Assembly: GCA_946886255.1 (NCBI GenBank)
Contig: CAMPIG010000333.1
Location: 1-5,501 of the forward strand
Source of the DNA: an uncultured Cellvibrio sp.
Lineage (GTDB): Bacteria; Pseudomonadota; Gammaproteobacteria; Pseudomonadales; Cellvibrionaceae
Reading direction: 5' to 3'
Length of the DNA: 5,501 nucleotides
Shown: positions 1 to 5,501 of the stretch, one piece after another
How the letters are laid out: every line of letters begins with the position of its first letter
How positions within the stretch are numbered: the first letter of the stretch is position 1
The notes under the pieces: generated by a model
What the model saw: the letters and a program-made list of their open reading frames with translations, nothing else
What the model was told of the DNA's origin: nothing
Databases searched by the model: none
Made by a program: the position numbers and the translations under genes

Positions 1-48
1 ACGAGATCCTGAGATGTCTCTGGGCTCGGAGATGTGTATAAGAGACAG
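1..48 (+). other. Illumina/Nextera i7 adapter left on contig end (artefact)
   Basis: Positions 1-7 (acgagat) match the 3' end of the P7 flow-cell primer. Positions 8-15 (cctgagat) sit where the 8-base i7 index belongs and match, from memory, a standard Nextera XT index. Positions 16-48 match the Nextera read-2 primer ending in the 19-base transposon mosaic end (agatgtgtataagagacag, 30-48). One G is missing compared with the standard primer (gtctc-tgggctcgg instead of gtctcgtgggctcgg). Genomic sequence begins at 49. An open reading frame starting here translates to MSLGSEMCIRD, a peptide typical of adapter contamination in metagenome protein sets, and should not be annotated. Confidence 0.97.
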
Positions 49-467
49 GGCGAACTACTTGCGATGGACGAAGAAGACATACCCCCACCATCAGCGGTAC
101 ACCCGAGGATCGTCGCGGTCGAATCGTTGCCATTCCCCTGAACGCCAAAACTTTGCGAAGCACCCGGTGCAATGGTGCGGTTCCAGTCGACATTGCGCGC
201 GGTGTAAGGGTTGCTGCCGGAGACATTGGCATTCCACGAAGAGCTCACCGTAGAGCCGCCGTTTTGTCTCCATTGAACCTGCCAGCCGTTGATGGCAGAT
301 GCGCCGTCGTTGGTCACGGTGATATTAGCGGTAAAGCCGCTGCCCCAATCGTTGCTCACCGCGTAACGGCATTCGATAGCCGCCGCGTTGGTTGCAACCA
401 ATAAAAGTGCAAGTGCGCCGCCGATCCGCATTGTGCGGGAGGCGCTTTTACATGTTTGGAAAACCAT
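49..467 (-). CDS. Secreted CBM2 carbohydrate-binding protein, 3'-truncated at the adapter junction
   Basis: Only the first 139 codons are present; the frame is open to base 49, where the adapter begins. The ATG at 467-465 has AGAGGA seven bases upstream. Residues 1-30 form a signal peptide: a basic N-region (K7, R11, R14), a hydrophobic core (GGALALLLVA, 16-25) and a likely cut after NAAA (27-30). Residues about 32-123 are a family 2 carbohydrate-binding module. It has the NDWGSGFTANITVTN opening (39-53), INGWQVQW (59-66), W78 and DWN (94-96), and is bracketed by C33 and C123, which close the usual CBM2 disulfide. W41, W78 and W95 fall where type-A CBM2 proteins carry the three surface aromatics that stack on crystalline cellulose. 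After GGGM (127-130) a serine-rich linker starts. By analogy with Cellvibrio enzymes, a catalytic domain (glycoside hydrolase, esterase or LPMO) should follow but is not in the window, so the enzyme type is unknown. Confidence 0.93.
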
Positions 468-474
468 ACAGTGA

Positions 475-480
475 TCCTCT
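475..480 (-). promoter_or_regulatory. Ribosome binding site of the CBM2 gene
   Basis: On the minus strand AGAGGA lies seven bases before the ATG at 467-465. It fixes the start at this codon rather than at the in-frame internal ATG (residue 13), which would cut the basic N-region off the signal peptide. Confidence 0.75.
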
Positions 481-545
481 AATTAATGGATTTTATAGAA
501 ACTGTTCTTACCACTTTTTTTTAAAAACTCATTGCTGTTGAAATT
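478..545 (-). promoter_or_regulatory. AT-rich presumed promoter region of the CBM2 gene
   Basis: The 141-bp gap between the TPR lipoprotein stop (609) and the CBM2 start (467) has a strongly AT-rich half nearest the CBM2 gene. On the minus strand it contains TATAAAAT (497-490), a plausible -10 box about 23 bases before the ATG. Upstream of that is an A/T tract (TTTTTAAAAAAAA, about 527-515) that could act as an UP-like element. No convincing -35 box lies at 16-18 bp, so an activator-dependent promoter is possible. I saw no hairpin terminator in the other half (546-608), so read-through from the upstream operon cannot be excluded. Confidence 0.35.
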
Positions 546-608
546 CATCGTCCTTGGCAGAATGTGCTACTGGAACACCTCGCACCGCACCGACAGTGAT
601 ACCGCGAC

Positions 609-2993
609 TTACAGCCGGCAGGTTTGGCCATACAAGTGTTCAATTTGCGCTTCGTAGCCGGTGGTATGCCCCTTGTCCATGGCACCTTTAAGTGCCGAGC
701 AACCACTCCCCGGATTACTGTTTTTGAAGGCAATAAGCGCTTCAATGACATAACCCAGCGGCGCTTCCGGTACATAGGTTTTGGCTTTCTGAAGATCTTG
801 CTCGGCCCTCTCCCATTGGTCCTGGCTGAGGTAGGTGTAACTGCGATTCAGGTAGGCCGCGCCCAGGTCGGGTTTTAAGGAAACGGCCTTGGCAAAATCA
901 TTGAAGGCGCCCTTCACATCATCCAATTCCCGTTTGATGTCACCGCGTAAATTAAACAGGTTTGCCGCATTCGGGCTTAACACAATGGCGTGGTTCAGGT
1001 CCGCGAGAGCACCTTTGTTGTCTCCCTGTTTTTGTTTTAATAACGCGCGTTTACTGAGAACGTGATAATTTTTTGGATTGAGTTTTACCGCGTGATCGAT
1101 AGCATTTATTGCACCGGTCAGGTCGCCGGTAAATTCTTTTACCAGCGCGAGATTGAAGGGGCCGCGAAAATCTTGCGGCGCAACGGCAATCGCTTTTTCA
1201 AAATCGCGAATCGCCATTTCGTTGTTATTTAATTGCGAATGAAGTGCGCCTCGTTCAAGAAAAACATCGGGATTGTCCGGCTGCGCATCCACCGCCCGAC
1301 CCAACGCCGCCAATGCACCTTCAAGGTCGCCGTAGCGCACCAGATTTTTCGCCACGCGATAGTGGTAGTTACCGCCTTCGGAAAATTGATCCACCAGTTG
1401 TTCAACACTGCCTGGTTCGATGTTGAGAAATTCCGGAATATTGGCTGCCCGTTCCTCGGTCATCAGATGTTCCAGAAGTACCGGTGGTGTATCGTTACCA
1501 TTTTCATCCAGATGCGTGAGCCACAATTGCGTGTAGGGGCCGCGCGCTTTTGAAGAGAAAACCATCCAACGCCCATTGGGTGAAAAGCTATGCCAGGAAT
1601 TCATGCTGGCGGTGTTGGCGTTCATTAATCTGGCTTCGCCGCCCTCGGCGGGCACGATGTAGAGACGGCTTTCCGGTTGCAGCAACATAAAACTTTCCGC
1701 CTGGGTAAAGACCACCCATTTTCCGTCGGGTGTTACCTTCGGAAAATAATTACTCATGCCATTGTTGGAAGCACCTTTAAGCGGCATCGGCTCACCGCCT
1801 TCGCCGTTATTGAACGGCACTTTATAAATGTCGTATTTGAATTTTTTGTTGTTTTCTAGAAATTCAGCGGCAGCTTCGCGCGGAATAATTGCGCCGGTTA
1901 AATCCTCGACATTTTTAAGATGGTGGGCTTTGGAGCGCGCATAAAATAAGGTGTTGCCATCGGGGCTCCAGGTTGGATTGCTCTGCACATAATCGGGATC
2001 GTCAGCGCCCTTTAATGCTTTGAACGTTTCGGTTTGCCGGTCGTAGGACGCGATAATTCCCGTTATCGGAAAAAACAGTTGTGAGTACGCCAGATTCTCT
2101 GGAAGACCGACAAAGATCGAGCGGTCTTTTACCGTGCTCACTGCGTGTCGACCATCTGGCGAAACGCTCGACAACAGGCCGAAGGTGAGCTGTTTGTCCT
2201 CGCGCCGAAAATCACTCCAACTAATTATTTTGTCGGGAGTGAGGTCAGTTTGCTTCTCCAGTTCGGTAAGCACGTAGGAGCCTTTATCGTTGGCGTAATC
2301 CACGTCCATGCCGAGCACGCTGCCGTCATTGGAAAACGAATGACAGTTACCACAGAGCGGCAAATTTTCGAGTAACACTTTGGGTTGCGGAGCTTCGGCA
2401 ACATAGCCGAGACGGTAGCGAATTTTTTCCGGATATTGATTGGCGTAGTCAAACGGTAGCGGCACTTCGCGGAAGAAAATGGGCGCGTCGACCGGATCAC
2501 TTGAGGCGTGAATTGAAACGGTTGCTTCTGATAAAAGCGCTGCCGGCTCTTGCGTGTTTGATGCTTGTGTTTCCGGTAACGTTGAAACGGAATCTGCAGT
2601 CGCGGATGCAATTCGCGATACCGTGACGGACAATGGTTTTTCCAATGCGGCCGTTTTTATTTTGGTCCAGGTTTCACTATCGGGTTTCCACTGTTGTTCC
2701 GTCACCTGTGTTTCGACAATAGGTGTTGTGCCCGCGTGACCAATTTTTACCAGCCAGCTTTTTGCTTTGACTGATTCGTCTTTCCAGAGAAATGTGGAGG
2801 GCGCGATGTCGAGTGGAAACATAGCGCCGTCCAGCGGATATTCGATCGTCAGTTTTGCTGAGATTACTTCGCTTTTCTGCGCACTCTTTGAGCGCGCCTC
2901 CGGTGGATTATCCTTGGAGCAACCGGCCGCTGACAGGAGCATTGCGCTTACTAAAAAAATACCTGGAACAAGTCCGGTGAATACCTGCTTCAT
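609..2993 (-). CDS. Haem-motif / PD40 beta-propeller / TPR lipoprotein, function unknown
   Basis: This is a 794-residue exported protein. Residues 1-24 are a lipoprotein signal (K2, hydrophobic 5-20, lipobox SAAGC with C25 as the acylated cysteine), so it should be membrane-anchored and face the periplasm or outer-membrane surface. Residues about 47-128 look like a beta-sandwich (YPLDGAMFP at 52-60, FLW at 68-70). The stretch SSDPVDAPIFFREVPLPF (164-181) leads into a single c-type haem motif CGNCH (214-218). WD40-like/PD40 propeller motifs follow: SVSPDGRH (276-283), TWSPDGNTLF (341-350), VTPDGKWVVF (420-429) and FSPNGRWMVF (470-479). Residues about 542-743 form six TPR repeats, each ending in a motif like AVKLNPKN (635-642). 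C765 and C792 may pair near the C-terminus. The ATG is preceded by GGGAGGAG and overlaps the upstream stop as ATGA. I recall this architecture as a conserved but uncharacterised family; a redox, sensing or complex-scaffold role is only inference. Confidence 0.9.
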   Translation of the reverse strand: MKQVFTGLVPGIFLVSAMLLSAAGCSKDNPPEARSKSAQKSEVISAKLTIEYPLDGAMFPLDIAPSTFLWKDESVKAKSWLVKIGHAGTTPIVETQVTEQQWKPDSETWTKIKTAALEKPLSVTVSRIASATADSVSTLPETQASNTQEPAALLSEATVSIHASSDPVDAPIFFREVPLPFDYANQYPEKIRYRLGYVAEAPQPKVLLENLPLCGNCHSFSNDGSVLGMDVDYANDKGSYVLTELEKQTDLTPDKIISWSDFRREDKQLTFGLLSSVSPDGRHAVSTVKDRSIFVGLPENLAYSQLFFPITGIIASYDRQTETFKALKGADDPDYVQSNPTWSPDGNTLFYARSKAHHLKNVEDLTGAIIPREAAAEFLENNKKFKYDIYKVPFNNGEGGEPMPLKGASNNGMSNYFPKVTPDGKWVVFTQAESFMLLQPESRLYIVPAEGGEARLMNANTASMNSWHSFSPNGRWMVFSSKARGPYTQLWLTHLDENGNDTPPVLLEHLMTEERAANIPEFLNIEPGSVEQLVDQFSEGGNYHYRVAKNLVRYGDLEGALAALGRAVDAQPDNPDVFLERGALHSQLNNNEMAIRDFEKAIAVAPQDFRGPFNLALVKEFTGDLTGAINAIDHAVKLNPKNYHVLSKRALLKQKQGDNKGALADLNHAIVLSPNAANLFNLRGDIKRELDDVKGAFNDFAKAVSLKPDLGAAYLNRSYTYLSQDQWERAEQDLQKAKTYVPEAPLGYVIEALIAFKNSNPGSGCSALKGAMDKGHTTGYEAQIEHLYGQTCRL

Positions 2994-4255
2994 CGTGCGT
3001 CTCCTCCCGATACTGCTGCCAGTGCTTCTTTTTGTTTTATTGCCGTTGCTGATTTTGGTACGACGACCTCCGCATCTATTTCGAACAGCAGGTCGTCACG
3101 ACAGACATCCGCGACCACAGGAACGCCGGGAAAATTGCAGAGGCCACGCTGTTTCGCAATCGTGTGAAACAATTTGATCAGTGCCGCGTCTTTGACGAAG
3201 ACATTGGCGGTAACGACGTGATCGAGACGCGCGGAGGCGGTCGCAAGCAGCGCCTCCAGCTTGTCGAGCGTGCAGGCGATTTGTGCTGCACCATCGTCGG
3301 GATAAAGCGTCGTTCCGTCTTCGCCGATGGAGGCCGTACCCGACACTTGAATAACATCGACATCCCGCTCCTGGATCAGCGCTGCCCGTGCGAATGCAGC
3401 GCCGTAATCGAAGGCTTCTTTCTGGCCGGGGTTACTCAAACGCTCCACGGGGATCTGGTTGGCGGCCTTCACCGCCAGGATGTCGCCAATCAAGGCGGCG
3501 CCGTTTGTAGGGGCGCCTCTGATGGCAGTGCTGGCCGGTAGCCAGATAGGTGCAGGCGGTTTCGGCATCAGGCCAAAACGCGCGTAGGTGTTATCGCGCA
3601 CCGCATTAAAGGTGCGGTAGTGCTGAAGAATGTCGCGAATGTAAAACCAGGTACGGGCCACGTTGGAGAACGCAAAACCGCGTTCGGCCAGTAATGTGGC
3701 CGTCATATCGAAAAGGCTGTCCGCCTGAAGGCGAAGGCCGTGGGCGTCAGCGCTCGACGCTTGCCCGGTCATACCATCAAGTTGCAACACCAGATAATCG
3801 TTGGTGGCGGTGGACCAGCTTCGACCAACAGGAGTTGCATGAATGCGAAGGGTTTCAACCTGCGCAACGCTGGCGGGCATCGCGTGCAACAAAGCACCCG
3901 CTATACCTTCGCCCCAAGTGGGTTGGCCCTGGATCACCGACAGCGGGGTGTCGGGATCAATTCCGTGCGCGGAGAACGCTTGTCGCCGCGCCATCATTAA
4001 TTCGTTTGCGTAGGCCACACTGGCGAACGCTCGTTCGTGTACCAACACCGCGCGCTTATCTGCCAATAGCGCCGCGATGGCGTCGTACATCTGCCGTGCT
4101 GTGGTTGTACGGTGGGTTGTCTTCAGGATTGGTTCGGTAACAGTGACGCAAATAAACATACCGGCGCTGCCCGCGTCCGTACAGTGAACGGTCAGGCCAT
4201 CAGCGTCCCATTGGTTTTTCACCATGGGTCGTGATTCATTGCAAAAACGAGCCAC
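2990..4255 (-). CDS. Two-domain RidA/YjgF-fold protein, chorismatase-like (FkbO/Hyg5/XanB2 relatives)
   Basis: Numbered from the GTG at 4255 this protein has 421 residues. The frame is open to a TTG at 4345, but that codon lies in a hairpin loop and has no ribosome binding site, whereas the GTG has GAGGA seven bases upstream. An ATG at 4225 (residue 11) is the alternative. It has no signal peptide, so it is cytoplasmic. The C-terminal half (about 275-400) is a RidA/YjgF fold: VSGTASI (304-310), a TLDKLEALL helix (329-337), ANVFVKD (350-356) and the closing CRDDLLFEID (385-394). The central part has ARTWFYIRDI (200-209), YRTFNAVR (213-220) and PASTAI (240-245). These recall chorismatases, which turn chorismate into hydroxybenzoates or a dihydroxy-diene acid. 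Seen: the RidA substrate-binding arginine position after FP (375-376) is valine (V378), so ordinary imine-deaminase activity is doubtful. Also seen: C385 and E392 are seven residues apart, as I recall for Hyg5-type chorismatases. The usual GH after SGTA-I in chorismatases is replaced by GED (311-313), so chorismatase activity is unproven. Its stop overlaps the next gene by four bases. Confidence 0.85.
   Translation of the reverse strand: MARFCNESRPMVKNQWDADGLTVHCTDAGSAGMFICVTVTEPILKTTHRTTTARQMYDAIAALLADKRAVLVHERAFASVAYANELMMARRQAFSAHGIDPDTPLSVIQGQPTWGEGIAGALLHAMPASVAQVETLRIHATPVGRSWSTATNDYLVLQLDGMTGQASSADAHGLRLQADSLFDMTATLLAERGFAFSNVARTWFYIRDILQHYRTFNAVRDNTYARFGLMPKPPAPIWLPASTAIRGAPTNGAALIGDILAVKAANQIPVERLSNPGQKEAFDYGAAFARAALIQERDVDVIQVSGTASIGEDGTTLYPDDGAAQIACTLDKLEALLATASARLDHVVTANVFVKDAALIKLFHTIAKQRGLCNFPGVPVVADVCRDDLLFEIDAEVVVPKSATAIKQKEALAAVSGGDAR
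3001..3008 (-). promoter_or_regulatory. Ribosome binding site of the haem/TPR lipoprotein, inside the upstream gene
   Basis: GGGAGGAG on the minus strand lies seven bases before the ATG at 2993 and within the last codons of the RidA-like gene (SGGDAR). With the ATGA overlap (2993-2990) this indicates translational coupling of the two genes. Confidence 0.85.
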
Positions 4256-4262
4256 GACAAAA

Positions 4263-4267
4263 TCCTC
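4263..4267 (-). promoter_or_regulatory. Ribosome binding site deciding the GTG start of the RidA-like gene
   Basis: GAGGA on the minus strand (within AGTGAGGA) is seven bases from the GTG at 4255-4253. That is the same spacing as for the other two visible starts in the window. Neither the upstream TTG codons (4345, 4324) nor the ATG at 4225 has a comparable site. Confidence 0.7.
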
Positions 4268-4330
4268 ACTAGCGATTGATCCAGATCTGAAACAAGCCGT
4301 CCCTTCAGCGCACGGGCTGTACAAGTGATA

Positions 4331-4356
4331 AGTGAGCCCGCGCAAGCGGGCTCACT
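4331..4356 (-). terminator. Strong hairpin after the GH53 gene, probable terminator
   Basis: This is a perfect 11-bp inverted repeat (agtgagcccgc and gcgggctcact) around a 4-base loop (gcaa on the plus strand), with a GC-rich stem. It starts 32 bases after the GH53 stop codon. On the minus strand it is followed by TATCACTTG, a poor U-tract, so it is either a weak intrinsic terminator or a 3'-end stabilising hairpin. It separates the GH53 gene from the RidA-like/lipoprotein operon, which should therefore have its own promoter between about 4330 and 4268; no clear -35/-10 pair was recognised there. Confidence 0.75.
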
Positions 4357-4367
4357 GACGTCACGTT

Positions 4368-4399
4368 CAGGTTGTTGACAGGTCCAGGTTACTGACAGG
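4368..4399. repeat. Imperfect 15-base direct repeat across the GH53 stop codon
   Basis: caggttgttgacagg (4368-4382) and caggttactgacagg (4385-4399) match at 13 of 15 bases with a 17-base period. The gene-proximal copy contains the TAA stop (4391-4389). The other copy reads CAACAA on the minus strand at the equivalent place, so it has no stop there. It looks like a small tandem duplication at the 3' end of the gene; no function is evident. Confidence 0.6.
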
Positions 4400-5501
4400 A
4401 CGTACCTTGCAATTGCGAGGCAGGTTTTGAAGGCACCGGTAAGCCCGCTTCACGTGCAATGCGTGCATATTCGTCCATGGCCGCATTGGTGCTGTACGCG
4501 TTGTTGGCGAAGCTGAAGGGCCTTCTGTCGCCGTAGGCGGTTGGTTCCCACAGGAAAGTTCCCCAGCCCATGTTGTTCGGCAGGCCGCGCATTACCGAGT
4601 TGATCAGGTCGCGACGTTGGTCGGTGTATTCGCAACTCATCACCGGTTTACGCCAGTTATTGATCACGAGGCCAAACATATCGCGCCAGTCCTGGCCGTT
4701 GTTGGTGGTTCCGTAAGTCGAGCCACAGACGACGTCAGCATCGATAGGGGGATTGTTGGTGGACACTCTGCTCAACCAGTTAGGGAAGTTGCCGTCCGGG
4801 CGTGGCCGGCCGTGTTGGATCACGACTTTGATGTTGGGGTCGGTGTCGCGCACGGCGCGGATACAGGAGTTCATGATGCCGGAGAAGCCCGCCCAGTCGT
4901 TGAGCGAATAACCGGCTACACGATTGTCGTTCTCATTGCCACACTGGACCATGTCTGGCTTAACGCCCGCAGCCACCATCTGATCCAGCACGCCCTTGCT
5001 GTAGTTGTAGGAGGCTGTGCGCATTTGCGACAGGCTCATACCGTTCCATTGGGACGGTCTTTCCTGATGGCCGATCGAGGCCCAGTTATCACTCAAATGG
5101 AAATCGAGGAACACGCCCATCCCGCACGTCTTCACACGTTTTGCCATTTCGATGGTATGCGCGGTGTCCGCCCAGTTTTCAGTCGGACCGGCACCGGAAT
5201 AGAGGTGATCCAGGTAGCCGCCATCGCATTGCGGACACACAAAGGTGCGCAGACGGACGAAGTTAAAGCCATGGTCCACCAGGATGCGCTCGATTGACTT
5301 GGTCCTGCCTTCATCGCGGTAGGTCCGGCCAATGGATTCCTGCTCAAGCGTCCAGGTAATGTCAGCACCCACGATGTACTTGGGTCGGAACACGCCGCCC
5401 GACGAACTGGAAGACGATGACGAACTGGACGATGTGCCACAAGCTGCCGGTTGTGGATTGCTACCCACCACCGTCAGAGAATCGATATTGCCCAGACCTT
5501 C
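4389..5501 (-). CDS. GH53 arabinogalactan endo-beta-1,4-galactanase with CBM tail and Ser linker, 5'-truncated
   Basis: The frame is open to the right edge, so the start, signal peptide and most of the N-terminal module are missing; 370 residues remain (numbered from 5501). A GTG at 5471 is internal and is not the start. Residues 1-11 (EGLGNIDSLTV) resemble the last strand of CBM6/CBM35-like modules. Eleven serines (24-34) link this to a GH53 (clan GH-A) barrel. Its eight strands can be followed: GADITW (45-50), FVRLRTF (81-87), GVFLDFHLSDNW (129-140), MVQCGNE (184-190), VVIQHG (226-231), DVVCGSTYG (256-264), VMSCEYT (287-293) and GTFLWEP (314-320). E190 after strand 4 should be the acid/base and E291 after strand 7 the nucleophile, as in the Cellvibrio japonicus galactanase. 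The enzyme should be secreted and cleave beta-1,4-galactan in pectin side chains. It differs from typical GH53 in having STYG where SYYP-like is usual on strand 6, and in nine cysteines including CPQC (89-92). Confidence 0.9.
   Translation of the reverse strand, partial: EGLGNIDSLTVVGSNPQPAACGTSSSSSSSSSSSGGVFRPKYIVGADITWTLEQESIGRTYRDEGRTKSIERILVDHGFNFVRLRTFVCPQCDGGYLDHLYSGAGPTENWADTAHTIEMAKRVKTCGMGVFLDFHLSDNWASIGHQERPSQWNGMSLSQMRTASYNYSKGVLDQMVAAGVKPDMVQCGNENDNRVAGYSLNDWAGFSGIMNSCIRAVRDTDPNIKVVIQHGRPRPDGNFPNWLSRVSTNNPPIDADVVCGSTYGTTNNGQDWRDMFGLVINNWRKPVMSCEYTDQRRDLINSVMRGLPNNMGWGTFLWEPTAYGDRRPFSFANNAYSTNAAMDEYARIAREAGLPVPSKPASQLQGTSCQ
5400..5432 (-). repeat. Poly-serine linker of the GH53 protein
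   Basis: Eleven consecutive serine codons (mixed TCG, TCC, TCA, TCT and AGT) lie between ACG (Thr) and GGCGGC. On the plus strand gacgaactgg occurs twice (5401-5410 and 5420-5429), so the linker has grown by short repeats. Poly-serine linkers between modules are characteristic of Cellvibrio, Saccharophagus and Teredinibacter glycan-active enzymes. They also commonly break short-read assemblies. Confidence 0.9.

Noticed and set aside
14..253. Plus-strand 79-codon ORF beginning in the first bases
   Set aside because: It starts within the sequencing adapter and continues antisense to the CBM2 gene.
91..273. Minus-strand 60-codon ORF
   Set aside because: It is out of frame within the CBM2 coding region, whose true frame is open to the contig edge and gives a clear CBM2 with signal peptide.
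546..608. Possible terminator after the haem/TPR lipoprotein gene
   Set aside because: No inverted repeat followed by a T-tract on the minus strand could be found; the A/T tract nearby is not preceded by a stem.
609..2993. Multihaem cytochrome
   Set aside because: Only one CXXCH occurs in the 794 residues; the remaining cysteines (C25, C765, C792) are the lipobox cysteine and two C-terminal residues.
2767..3177. Plus-strand 136-codon ORF with a hydrophobic stretch (LLPVLLFVLLPLLILV) that could look like a membrane protein
   Set aside because: It lies antisense across the junction of two well-supported genes; the hydrophobic stretch is antisense to the C-terminal end of the RidA-like gene.
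3694..4140. Plus-strand 148-codon ORF
   Set aside because: It is antisense to the RidA-like gene, rich in Arg, Trp and Pro as expected for a shadow frame, and has no supporting features.
4617..5297. Plus-strand 226-codon ORF
   Set aside because: It is antisense to the GH53 gene, shows no recognisable domain, and its codons mirror the conserved barrel of the real gene.
5132..5440. Minus-strand 102-codon ORF overlapping the serine linker
   Set aside because: It is a different frame of the same strand as the GH53 gene, which has full catalytic motif support.

Overview
The window looks like a contig from a plant-polysaccharide-degrading gammaproteobacterium of the Cellvibrio/Cellvibrionaceae type. 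The evidence is modular secreted glycan-active proteins with poly-serine linkers, an N-terminal family 2 carbohydrate-binding module (CBM2), and a GH53 endo-galactanase. The lineage is an inference from protein style, not from a marker gene. The first 48 bases are not biological: they are an Illumina/Nextera i7 adapter left on the contig end.

All genes are on the minus strand, so transcription runs from the right edge to the left. From the right edge: (1) a 5'-truncated GH53 arabinogalactan endo-beta-1,4-galactanase (5501 to 4389), preceded by the tail of an apparent CBM and an 11-serine linker; (2) a strong hairpin at 4331-4356, probably its terminator; (3) a two-gene operon: a two-domain RidA/chorismatase-fold protein (start best placed at the GTG at 4255, stop at 2990) overlapping by ATGA with a 794-residue lipoprotein (2993 to 609) that carries one CXXCH haem-c motif, WD40-like (PD40) propeller motifs and six TPR repeats; (4) a 141-bp intergenic region with an AT-rich presumed promoter; (5) the first 139 codons of a secreted CBM2 protein (467 to 49), which breaks off inside its serine linker at the adapter junction.

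The outer two genes are extracellular plant cell-wall enzymes or parts of them. The GH53 enzyme should cut beta-1,4-galactan side chains of pectin, and the CBM2 should hold its missing catalytic domain on cellulose or xylan. The middle operon is the less understood part. Its enzyme has a RidA/chorismatase fold but lacks the RidA substrate-binding arginine, and it is translationally coupled to a periplasm-facing haem/propeller/TPR lipoprotein. I know of no described function for this pair. No tRNA, rRNA, CRISPR array, insertion sequence or phage feature was seen.
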